Assembly (NCBI GenBank): GCA_031282385.1
Contig: JAITDV010000639.1
Location: 1-23,884, forward strand
Reading direction: 5' to 3'
Source: Planctomycetaceae bacterium
GTDB lineage: Bacteria; Planctomycetota; Planctomycetia; Pirellulales; Thermoguttaceae
DNA length: 23,884 bases
The position numbers were made by a program, and so were the translations under genes. This document shows, piece by piece, positions 15,589 through 22,756 of the stretch (its first letter is position 1; the number at the start of each line of letters is the position of its first letter). Under the pieces are notes generated by a model. The model saw nothing but the letters and a program-made list of their open reading frames with translations. It did no database searches and had not been told where the DNA came from.

Positions 15589-17250
15589 TTATTTCAATAT
15601 TGACAATAATTCGCGGTTTATTTTAACGTTGTGTCTCACATCAACAGGAAAGTTACGCATTATTCGTATTTCCTTGATTTGTTTTGTTATTTGATTTTTT
15701 TGTGCGAGTTCAAGTAATTCGTTTATTAGATTATTTTTTTCTTTTTTTGAATTTGGAAAATTTTTTTTATGTGGTTCGATAAAAATTCTTGGTTTTCCGT
15801 TTGGCGAGTTTGCCAAAGCTGAGCGAAATACGGCGGGGTGTTGGTTGAAGATTGATTCGCATGGGATTGAAAACAGAGTTCCATCGGGTGTTTCAACTCT
15901 GTGTGTTTTTCGTCCGCAAAACCAGAATCGGTCTTGTGAATCAATATATCCAACGTCTCCCATTCTGTGCCAGATTTGTCCGATGTTATCGATGATTTTT
16001 GCGAGTGAGTTTGCTTCGGGGCGATTGATATATTTTTTTGTAACTTGCAAACCAGTAACTATCAATTCACCGATTTGTCCAATTTGTAGTTGTATTGCGG
16101 ATTCGAGATTTGGTATTGGTTTATCGGTGATTGTAATAATTGCCCAAGAAATTGAAGGAAAACGTTTGCCGACACAAACGCCGCCGCCGGAGTTTGTTTT
16201 ATTTACGGTTTCGGAAAGAATTTCAGTTGCGCTAATTGATGCGACGGGCAATGATTCAGTTGCGCCGTATGGCGTGAATATGTTACCTTGCGGATGAATG
16301 TGTGGTTTGAGTTTTTGTAAGATATTTGCGGCAACAGGTGCGCCGGCGGAAATAGCGCGTTTCAACGTTGGAATATTTGATGCGGTATTTTTTGTTACGA
16401 TATTTCTTTTTTTATCGGCTTCAATTTCTTCACAATGGTTTGCAACACGATTCCAAATTGCGGGAGAAGCGAATGATTGTATGATTTGGCAGTCGTTGGC
16501 AATACGTATAATTTTTGCCGGATCAGCTTTGGCGGGTTTTGTTGGATCAATATCGGGTATCACAGCCGTTACGCCCATTGCGAGATCAAATAATCCAAAA
16601 AGTGGGAAACACGCAAGATCAATATCGCCGGCAGCAATTCCATAACAAGATGCTATTTCTTTAATTTGTGTATCGAAAATTTGATGTGTAAATTCTACGC
16701 CTTTTGGTAATCCAGTACTTCCGCTTGTGAATATTATTGCGGCGGCGTTGTCCGGCGTCGTTTCAACCGGATTGAAGTTAGTACAAATTTTTTCACGCCG
16801 TATTTTGTCCAACGTCAATCCGCCCCAAAACCAACTACTCCCAACAGTGATATTATGTTTTGATTTTGGAAATTTGCGCCTCATGAGCAATCTGACAAAA
16901 TGTACAGGCGGAATTGCAATCATGCCGTCCGGCTCAATTTCAACAAGACAATCAAGCGTTCGCCGAACTCCCATTCCGGGATCAATTAGCACAATTGTTG
17001 CGCCGGTTTTAAGCAGCGCAAAAACAAGAGAAATAAAATCAATTCCGTACCGCACAAAAAGAGCAATCCGCTTTCCAATACCAATACCATCTTTTTGCAT
17101 TGCGGCGGCGATGTAATTTGAATCTGTTTCAAGTTCAAGATATGTGATTTTTTTGTATCCGTTTGAGGTAGATTGTATTATTGCGTTTGACTGCGGAAAA
17201 CGTTCCGCCATTTCAACAAGCCGCATGGCAACATTTAATTTGTCCGGCAT
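15589..17250 (-). CDS. oleC: OleC-like AMP-forming ligase (beta-lactone synthetase or fatty-acid CoA ligase family)
   Basis: 553 residues, ANL superfamily. Nucleotide loop IIFTSGSTGLPKGVEFTH (172-189), TPYGATE (326-332), HRMGDVGYID (428-437, with D432 binding the ribose) and catalytic Lys K543 in RHNVKINR near the C-terminus are all present. LIDPGMG (88-94), CFPLFGLFDLAMG (214-226) and the ending FPVDVRHNVKI are the signature of OleC, which adenylates beta-hydroxy acids and closes them to beta-lactones in long-chain olefin synthesis. Neither OleA, OleB nor OleD is in the window, so the olefin pathway cannot be asserted; stand-alone homologues are often labelled fatty-acid CoA ligases. The downstream partner is the GNAT gene. 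The ATG has no clear Shine-Dalgarno sequence; an inverted family I repeat lies just upstream. Confidence 0.88.
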   Translation of the reverse strand: MPDKLNVAMRLVEMAERFPQSNAIIQSTSNGYKKITYLELETDSNYIAAAMQKDGIGIGKRIALFVRYGIDFISLVFALLKTGATIVLIDPGMGVRRTLDCLVEIEPDGMIAIPPVHFVRLLMRRKFPKSKHNITVGSSWFWGGLTLDKIRREKICTNFNPVETTPDNAAAIIFTSGSTGLPKGVEFTHQIFDTQIKEIASCYGIAAGDIDLACFPLFGLFDLAMGVTAVIPDIDPTKPAKADPAKIIRIANDCQIIQSFASPAIWNRVANHCEEIEADKKRNIVTKNTASNIPTLKRAISAGAPVAANILQKLKPHIHPQGNIFTPYGATESLPVASISATEILSETVNKTNSGGGVCVGKRFPSISWAIITITDKPIPNLESAIQLQIGQIGELIVTGLQVTKKYINRPEANSLAKIIDNIGQIWHRMGDVGYIDSQDRFWFCGRKTHRVETPDGTLFSIPCESIFNQHPAVFRSALANSPNGKPRIFIEPHKKNFPNSKKEKNNLINELLELAQKNQITKQIKEIRIMRNFPVDVRHNVKINRELLSILK

Positions 17251-17292
17251 AAATAGAATTGGTTGAGGTAGGAAAAAATTATACTTAAATAT

Positions 17293-17397
17293 TTTAAACG
17301 GTTTACACTTTAAATTTATTTTATCTTCGTCTGCTTACCTATCGGAAAGTAAGCTTTTACGCTCTTGAGTCATGTAATTTATAATACGGGCAGTATA
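17293..17397 (-). repeat. Family I palindromic repeat, copy 7 (inverted, complete)
   Basis: Reads TTTAAACGGTTTACACTTTA, then the core CTGCTTACC, TATC, GGAAAGTAAGC, then CTCTTGAGTCATGTAATTTA and a final GGGCAGTATA. Both ends are kept. It lies about 40 bp upstream of the oleC-like start. Confidence 0.85.
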
Positions 17398-17567
17398 AAC
17401 TGTTTGCACATAAATTTTCGTTTTCATTTTTACAAGGAAAATGATAATGTGGAATTTTAAATTATGTTTAGTTTAGTTCAAGTAGAGAGTCATGATATTT
17501 TCATGTTTGGCGGCTTGCGTTATACTTTTTTCGTAGTTAATTATTTTTTGTAATTAAACTGCAGCAA

Positions 17568-17664
17568 TTTTAAACTGTTCGCACTTGAATTTTCCTTTAC
17601 CGCTGTCTGCTTACCTATCTGAAAGCAGGCGGCGGCAAATGAAATTTAACGAGTGAGTTGTTTA
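17568..17664. repeat. Family I repeat, copy 8 (symmetric, two right halves)
   Basis: The left arm is the reverse complement of the family right half (TTTAAACTGTTCGCACTTGA ... CTGCTTACCTATC). The right arm is another right half (GAAAGCAGGCGGCGGCAAAT ... ATTTAACGAGTGAG). The motif GACTCAAGAGCG of the left half is missing. The result is a longer, more perfect palindrome than the other copies. It ends 37 bp before the folE start. Confidence 0.78.
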
Positions 17665-17700
17665 GATAATTTTTATTTTTTATTTTTTTGGAGAAGTTTT

Positions 17701-18261
17701 ATGATTGATCAAGAACGGATAGCGCGTGCTGTTCGTGAAATACTTTTTGCGATAGGTGATGATCCTGATCGTGAAGGTCTTTTGGATACGCCGCAACGTG
17801 TCGCGCGAATGTATGCAGAGCTTTTTGGCGGGTTACATCAAGACCCGCGTCAACATACGCAAAAGTTTTTTAAGGAAAATTACAATGAAATTGTATTAGT
17901 GCGGGATATAAGTTTTAATAGTACGTGTGAACATCATTTGATGCCATTTACGGGCAATGTTCATATTGGTTATATTCCTGATGGTCGTGTGATTGGGTTG
18001 AGCAAATTAGCGCGTGTAGTAGAAGTAATTTCGCATCGTCCGCAAGTTCAAGAACGAATGACAGAGGAAATTGCTCAATTACTTTATAGTGAATTGAGGG
18101 CAAAATCGGTAGCGGTAGTTGTTGAAGCGGTTCATACTTGTATGACTGTTCGCGGAGTAAAAAAACCCGGCTCAATTTGTGTTACTTCTGCTTTGCGCGG
18201 CGGGTTTCTAAAAGACCCATCAAGCCGTGCAGAAATTTTTTCACTTATCAACAAACGATAA
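17701..18261 (+). CDS. folE: GTP cyclohydrolase I
   Basis: 186 residues from the ATG at 17701, chosen over the in-frame ATG at 17653 because GGAG lies 7 nt upstream and the family starts near here. It converts GTP to 7,8-dihydroneopterin triphosphate plus formate in the cytoplasm, the first step of folate and pterin synthesis and the source of the QueD substrate. Zinc ligands C76 and H79 (STCEHHLMPF) and C147 (HTCMTVRGV) are all present, as are LLDTPQRVARMY (28-39), VIGLSKLARVV (98-107) and the substrate-contact helix HRPQVQERMTEEIA (112-125). Length and order are those of the homodecameric FolE (type IA), not the zinc-independent FolE2. It is divergent from the oleC-like gene and followed by the response regulator after 166 bp, with a family I repeat between. 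Confidence 0.96.
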   Translation: MIDQERIARAVREILFAIGDDPDREGLLDTPQRVARMYAELFGGLHQDPRQHTQKFFKENYNEIVLVRDISFNSTCEHHLMPFTGNVHIGYIPDGRVIGLSKLARVVEVISHRPQVQERMTEEIAQLLYSELRAKSVAVVVEAVHTCMTVRGVKKPGSICVTSALRGGFLKDPSSRAEIFSLINKR

Positions 18262-18303
18262 ATGTACCATAAATATACCAAATATGCTTTAGAATTTCAG
18301 TGC

Positions 18304-18390
18304 TATACAATATTCGTACGATAAATTGCGTGACTCAAGAGCTTAAAAGCCTGTTTTCCAATAGGTGTGCAGTTTAAAGTGTTAAAGCAG
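18304..18390 (+). repeat. Family I repeat, copy 9 (internally deleted)
   Basis: Left end ATTCGTACGATAAATTGCGT and GACTCAAGAGCTTAAAAGCC are clear. After CCAATAGGT the right hairpin arm (AAGCAGGCGG) is missing and the tail AGTTTAAAGTGTTAAAGC follows. It lies between folE and the response-regulator gene. Confidence 0.75.
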
Positions 18391-18427
18391 ATTTTCAGAA
18401 AGATTTTATAAACTAAAAAATTTTAAT

Positions 18428-19147
18428 ATGTCAAACGAGCGTATTCTTATAATTGAAGACGAAGCGGATATTCTTTCAATGGTTTCGCTGCGTCTTAAAA
18501 GTCGCGGTTATGAAGTTTGTGGGGCGGAGACTGGTTTAGTTGGATTGCGATTGATTTCGGAGTGTAATCCTGATTTGATTTTGCTTGATTTAATGTTGCC
18601 GGAATTAGGCGGACTAGATATATTGAGGCGAGTACGTTCTGATAAACGGTATGCGCGAATACCCGTTTTGATTGTAAGTGCGTTGGGTGAAGAAAGTGAT
18701 GTTGTGGTTGGTCTTGAGCTTGGGGCGGATGATTATTTGAGCAAGCCGTTTAATATGTCGGTTTTGGTCGCGCGGGTCAATGCACTTTTGCGTCGTGCGT
18801 GTGCGGAGGCAATAGACAATACTCATACATCTGATTCAAATAGCAACAAATTATCAAAAGTTCTTATATTTGGTTCGCTTCGTGTTGATACAGAGAGTTA
18901 TCAAGTTTTTATTTCGGACAAGCAAATAGTGTTGACGGGAACGGAGTATCGGTTGTTAGTTGCGCTGTTGACGGCTAAAGGACGCGTTTTGACAAGAAAT
19001 CAATTGATTGATGCGGCTATTGGCAATGACGCAATTGTTATAGATCGAACAATTGATGTACATCTTGCTTCATTGCGCAACAAACTTGGCAAAATGCGCG
19101 ATATTATAGAAACCGTCAGAGGCGTGGGCTATCGAATCTGTCAATAA
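18428..19147 (+). CDS. OmpR/PhoB-family response regulator
   Basis: 239 residues. The receiver domain (about 4-118) has the acidic pair E10/D11 (IIEDEAD), phosphoacceptor D54 (LILLDLMLPELGG), S84 in LIVSALGE and K106 in DDYLSKPFN, so it should be phosphorylated by a histidine kinase. The C-terminal winged helix (about 145-238) has LTGTEYRLLVALLTAKGRVLTR, then IDVHLASLRNKLG and IIETVRGVGYRI, the classic OmpR-type DNA-binding domain. No histidine kinase gene is adjacent or anywhere in the window, so it is an orphan here; target genes are unknown. There is no Shine-Dalgarno sequence before the ATG at 18428. Confidence 0.95.
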   Translation: MSNERILIIEDEADILSMVSLRLKSRGYEVCGAETGLVGLRLISECNPDLILLDLMLPELGGLDILRRVRSDKRYARIPVLIVSALGEESDVVVGLELGADDYLSKPFNMSVLVARVNALLRRACAEAIDNTHTSDSNSNKLSKVLIFGSLRVDTESYQVFISDKQIVLTGTEYRLLVALLTAKGRVLTRNQLIDAAIGNDAIVIDRTIDVHLASLRNKLGKMRDIIETVRGVGYRICQ

Positions 19148-19172
19148 ATTTGAATCAAAATTTGAATCAAAA

Positions 19173-19500
19173 ATTCTTTTGCAATTTTTTGAAGGCAACA
19201 CCGTGATACCCAAACGATGCACCCTCCAATCAGCAAAACCTCCGAACATTTTCAGGCTAAAAATGTTGTCTTGGTAGGAGATTGCGGCATGATTAAAAGC
19301 CCGCAACAAAGGAAATTATCCGAAATGGATTTTGATTTCATTACGGCATTAATCAAGAAACAAATTGAAAAACTGATAGAAGAAAGCGTAATCCGGTACG
19401 CGCCGACGAAATTCGCTCGAACCGTCAATCAAAAATGTTGAAACTCAAAACAACTATTGCGGAACGTAATCGTTATTTGAAAAACCATTCACGGGCAACA
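19173..19500 (+). pseudogene. Remnant of an IS1634-type transposase gene
   Basis: Three frames join to give a recognisable piece. LLQFFEGNT (from 19173) corresponds to the family's conserved F-x-G-N-T. After a frame change, ISKTSEHFQAKNVVLVGDCG (from about 19223) and MIKSPQQRKLSEMDFDFITA match the VLVGDRGM...YITA block with the catalytic Asp. After another change, TIAERNRYLKNHSRA (about 19450-19500) fits the following helix. The N-terminal half and the C-terminal DDE region are missing. It lies just after the response-regulator gene. The family call is from motif memory and would need a profile search. Confidence 0.68.
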
Positions 19501-20091
19501 TTATTGGCGGTTTTGAAGTACTGTAGATTTGTGGTTGCCTTTTGGGAATAAACGCTTATAGTAAAACAACACAGGTTGCAGTAAAAAAATCGTCAAGAAT
19601 CCAGACCAAATATGCGTTTGAATGTATTTAGCTTTTACATATTGTTCTTTTGTTATGTAGTCAATAATTTTACCGTGATTTGTTAATACATATTTTTCAT
19701 TTCTCGTTTCTGGAAAACCTTTGAAAAATATCATCATTGACGAACAGTAATGAACAATAGCACATACAAATAATAAAAAGATGATAAAGGAAATAATGCT
19801 ACAAAAATTCGGAAATGTGATGAAATCAAGCTCATTCTCCTTATTAATTTCATTGTCTTTTTCATTTTTGTTCAATTTATCTAAAATTGATTTATCATAC
19901 ATCATAAAATAGAGTGGAATAAACACTGAGACATGTATAATGGAACATACGATAAAACACCAATCCGGCATTTCGTTATAGTCATTAAAAAAATAAATAC
20001 CCAAAAATGTATAAAAATGTAACATTGCATCGGCAATGATTATGATAATTGAAAAAAGAAAGAGTAATATTTTTCTTAACAAATTAAGCAT
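19501..20091 (-). CDS. Hypothetical membrane protein
   Basis: 196 residues that I do not recognise. Four hydrophobic segments are visible at about 7-33, 44-65, 92-118 and 160-178, separated by a charged Lys/Glu/Asn-rich loop (about 70-88) and a loop with GFPETRNEKYVLTNHGK (about 124-140). The even number of spans places both termini on the same side. Composition is very AT-driven (Ile, Phe, Lys, Asn), but the long frame, membrane pattern and non-random loops support a real gene. Its end touches the transposase remnant. GGA lies about 10 nt before the ATG, at best a weak Shine-Dalgarno sequence. No function can be inferred. Confidence 0.62.
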   Translation of the reverse strand: MLNLLRKILLFLFSIIIIIADAMLHFYTFLGIYFFNDYNEMPDWCFIVCSIIHVSVFIPLYFMMYDKSILDKLNKNEKDNEINKENELDFITFPNFCSIISFIIFLLFVCAIVHYCSSMMIFFKGFPETRNEKYVLTNHGKIIDYITKEQYVKAKYIQTHIWSGFLTIFLLQPVLFYYKRLFPKGNHKSTVLQNRQ

Positions 20092-20223
20092 TGTTATTTT
20101 TCCAATTCTTACATTTTTTTTGTTTAGAAGGCAATTTAATATTGAACTAAATTTTCCGGTTTCACTCCTTTTTTGTGTTTCCCGAATCCCATTGGCAATG
20201 TTTCATAATTGCCGGCATTTCGT

Positions 20224-20325
20224 TATACTGCTCGCACTACAAATTGCATGACTCAAGAGCTTAAAAGCCTGCTTTCTGATAGGTAAGCAGGCGGAGTAGT
20301 AAAATTCAAGTGAGAACAGTTTAAT
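20224..20325 (+). repeat. Family I palindromic repeat, copy 10 (complete)
   Basis: Reads ACTGCTCGCACTACAAATTG, ATGACTCAAGAGCTTAAAAG, hairpin GCCTGCTTTC, TGATAG, GTAAGCAGGC, and tail AAGTGAGAACAGTTTAA. It lies in the spacer between the DUF58 gene end and the small membrane-protein gene start, both on the minus strand. Confidence 0.85.
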
Positions 20326-20394
20326 AAGCGCCCTTATGCTCTAATTTTTTTGGGTGATTATGAAGATGTTTAATTCAGAAATTTTTGGTAGTAT

Positions 20395-21390
20395 TTAGCG
20401 GCGCACGGCGTTTGATGTTCGGACTAGTGTGTTACGGCGGCTTAAATATGCGGCAATTGCGGCATCCAACGGGACACTTGTACGAAAAAGTGAGTAATCA
20501 CACATTAACTTGGAGCAACCTTGTTGTACTTCTTCAAGAAACGCGTTGACCGCTTCAATATAACCATTGCGCAACATTCGCGGATCGCACCTGATTTGCA
20601 CCGGCAACTCTAAACCTTCAAATCGAGTCGGTCCGCCAAGCGTAAAATCGATCTCAAGATCGTCCATAATATGCAGCACCATTATATCGTGTCCGCGGCT
20701 TCGTAAATATCGTAAGCCTTTGAAAAAACCATCGCGTTGCATCAACAAATCAGAAAGTATAACAACAAGACTGTTTGCCCGAACCGCTTCTGCAATTTCG
20801 CGTATTGCGTTACTGATATCAGGTTGTGAGCCTTTGATATTCGCCAGCAACTCCGCAAGTTCGGTTTTATTTTCTTTTGTATTACCGGACGTTTGGGTTT
20901 TAGCGTCTTTTGTTGGCGCCGAATGGAACATCATATCTGAAATTGCAACAAGATGAGATTGTTTCTTTTTTGATGGCAAAATATTATTTGCATCTTTATC
21001 AAAAGTAATACATCCTACGGCGTCTTGTTGTTTAATTGCGAGATAAGCCAAAGATGCTGCGATTGTGCAAGCGTAGTCGTATTTATTCATTGTGCCGTTT
21101 CCGAATCGCATACTTTGAGATACATCAACCAGTAGTGTAACGCGCATGTTGGTATCAATCTCGTATTGTTTGACGTAAAGCCGATCTTGTTTTGCCCAAA
21201 TCTTCCAATCAACATTGCGTAAATCATCGCCCGGAACATATTGTCGATGTTGTCTGAACTCGACAGAATTTCCAAAATGGCGTGACTTGTGCATCCCGTT
21301 TAAAAAACCGTCAACTACATGGCGTGCCCGCAAATCAAGACGCGAAATCCGCTTCAAGACTTCAGGATGAAAAAATTTATTCTCGTTCAT
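20395..21390 (-). CDS. DUF58 domain protein (VWA-like partner of MoxR)
   Basis: 331 residues. The DUF58 signature is clear: FGNSVEFRQHRQYVPGDDLR (39-58), then VDWKIWAKQDRLYVKQYE (60-77). A VWA-like fold follows with a MIDAS start D89-S91-S93 (LLVDVSQSM) and a later aspartate in VVILSDLLMQ. No membrane span is evident, so it is probably cytoplasmic, as for other short DUF58 proteins. DUF58 proteins normally work with a MoxR AAA+ ATPase whose gene is immediately upstream; here moxR ends 328 bp upstream on the same strand, and the gap is filled by two repeat elements. The batA/batB-like genes often found downstream are absent; a family I repeat and a small membrane protein follow instead. The start lacks a Shine-Dalgarno sequence. 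Confidence 0.93.
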   Translation of the reverse strand: MNENKFFHPEVLKRISRLDLRARHVVDGFLNGMHKSRHFGNSVEFRQHRQYVPGDDLRNVDWKIWAKQDRLYVKQYEIDTNMRVTLLVDVSQSMRFGNGTMNKYDYACTIAASLAYLAIKQQDAVGCITFDKDANNILPSKKKQSHLVAISDMMFHSAPTKDAKTQTSGNTKENKTELAELLANIKGSQPDISNAIREIAEAVRANSLVVILSDLLMQRDGFFKGLRYLRSRGHDIMVLHIMDDLEIDFTLGGPTRFEGLELPVQIRCDPRMLRNGYIEAVNAFLEEVQQGCSKLMCDYSLFRTSVPLDAAIAAYLSRRNTLVRTSNAVRR

Positions 21391-21409
21391 ATTAAAAAAT
21401 AAATGCTGG

Positions 21410-21490
21410 AAATTACATGTTTCAAAAGTTTAAAAGCCTGCTTGCCGAGATAAGCAGGTGCAGGTAAAGAAAATTTAAAGTGTGAACAGT
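21410..21490 (+). repeat. Family I repeat, copy 11, interrupted by a family II element
   Basis: AAATTACATG, then AAAAGCCTGCTTGCCGAG, AAGCAGG and ATTTAAAGTGTGAACAGT are recognisable. The expected tail TTAAA resumes at 21672 after the family II element. AGT stands on both sides of the insertion (21488-21490 and 21669-21671), as expected for a 3-bp target duplication. Confidence 0.82.
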
Positions 21491-21668
21491 AGACCTTTTC
21501 TCTAACCTAAAAATACATCAACGCAACAAAAAACCGCCATTAACTCCTCCGAGACCACCCCTAACCCCTCCGAATGAGAGGAATAAGAAGACGCCTCCGA
21601 GGGAGGCGAATAGTTCCCTTCCTTCGGAGGGGTCAGGGGTGGTCTCGGAGGAGTTAGCGAAAAGGTCT
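21491..21668. mobile_element. Family II MITE-like element, copy B (178 bp)
   Basis: Starts AGACCTTTTCTCTAACC and ends GTTAGCGAAAAGGTCT. Compared with copy C it lacks 14 bp in the left spacer (CCTACAACGAAAAA) and has two central CCTCCGA units instead of one. It is inserted in a family I repeat with AGT on both flanks, between moxR and the DUF58 gene. Confidence 0.9.
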
Positions 21669-21718
21669 AGTTTAAAACATTCCATCCAATACTGTAATTA
21701 GCGTTACGATAATTCCTT

Positions 21719-22756
21719 TTATGAAGCGAACAGGCTTTGGAATCTTGGGTCTCTGATAAGTTCATCTTCGCGAATCGGAGTAATTTCAATTAACTTGTCA
21801 ATAAGCATGTCAGGAGTTTGTCCTTCACTTTCCGCAAGAAAACTCATAACCAACCTGTGCCTTAAAACAGGTTTAACAAGTTTTTGAATATCCTCGCAAG
21901 TTACATAAGTACGTCCATTTAGTAACGCTCTTGCTTTACCGCCTAAAATGAGGTATTGCACGGCGCGAGGTCCTGCACCCCAAGCGATATATTCTTGAAC
22001 TATTTCCGGTATTCCTTTCTTTTGATCAACTCGCGTTTGGCGTACAAGCGACAATGTATAACGTAAAACATGTTCACTTACCGGCACCTGCCGTATTAAT
22101 TTTTGCAAGCTTGCAATTTCATTAGCTTCGAGTACAGGTTGAATGTCGTCTGTTTCTATTGAAGTTGTTTTGCGTACTATTTCAAGTTCTTCATCGAATG
22201 TTGGATAGTTGACAAAAATCTTGAACATGAAGCGGTCTTGTTGGGCTTCAGGCAATGGGTAAGTTCCTTCTTGTTCTATTGGATTTTGTGTTGCGAGGAC
22301 AAAAAACGGTTCAGGTAAAACATGCCGAGTCCGACCTACTGTTACGCGATGTTCCTGCATTGCTTCAAGCAAAGCGGATTGTGTTTTAGGCGGTGTGCGG
22401 TTAATTTCGTCGGCAAGTACCATGTTGGCGAAAAGAGGACCTTCGATAAATTTGTAGATACGTTTACCGGTATCATGGTCTTCTTCGATTATGTCGATGC
22501 CGGTAATATCGGCAGGCATAAGATCGGGAGTAAATTGGATGCGGCTGAATTTGAGGTTGAGGGTTCGTGATAGAGTGCTGATCATCAATGTCTTGGCAAG
22601 ACCGGGAACACCTTCAAGTAAACAATGCCCACGCGAAAAAACAGAAATCAAAAGCTCATCGACAACTTCTGTTTGACCAACGATGACTTGTGAAAGTTGG
22701 TCTAAAACTTTTTCTCGAGCTATGCGAAGTTTGGAAATAATTGGATCGTCTGACAT
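21719..22756 (-). CDS. moxR: MoxR-family AAA+ ATPase
   Basis: 345 residues, normal for the family. Walker A is GVPGLAKT (49-56, K55), Walker B VLADEINRTPPKTQSALLEA (113-132, D116/E117) and sensor 1 lies in ATQNPIEQEGTYPLPEAQQD (155-174), followed by RF, the probable arginine-finger region. The C-terminal lid contains WGAGPRAVQYLI. MoxR ATPases act as cytoplasmic chaperones that use ATP to mature or insert partners, usually through a VWA or DUF58 protein encoded next door. The DUF58 gene follows on the same strand but after 328 bp. No Shine-Dalgarno sequence precedes the ATG. A 7-bp inverted repeat (AATGTTA/TAACATT, 22781-22801) lies in its leader and may be regulatory. Confidence 0.95.
   Translation of the reverse strand: MSDDPIISKLRIAREKVLDQLSQVIVGQTEVVDELLISVFSRGHCLLEGVPGLAKTLMISTLSRTLNLKFSRIQFTPDLMPADITGIDIIEEDHDTGKRIYKFIEGPLFANMVLADEINRTPPKTQSALLEAMQEHRVTVGRTRHVLPEPFFVLATQNPIEQEGTYPLPEAQQDRFMFKIFVNYPTFDEELEIVRKTTSIETDDIQPVLEANEIASLQKLIRQVPVSEHVLRYTLSLVRQTRVDQKKGIPEIVQEYIAWGAGPRAVQYLILGGKARALLNGRTYVTCEDIQKLVKPVLRHRLVMSFLAESEGQTPDMLIDKLIEITPIREDELIRDPRFQSLFAS

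Larger units (their letters stand above)
17251..17700. other. Divergent promoter region between oleC-like gene and folE
   Basis: The two flanking genes are divergent, so promoters for both should lie here. Two family I repeats occupy much of it (17293-17397 and 17568-17664). Between them is AT-rich sequence without a recognisable gene. The folE Shine-Dalgarno GGAG lies at 17690-17693. Confidence 0.55.

Noticed and set aside
17653..17700. Upstream start for folE
   Set aside because: The extra residues are Phe-rich, overlap a family I repeat, and GGAG is placed correctly for the ATG at 17701.
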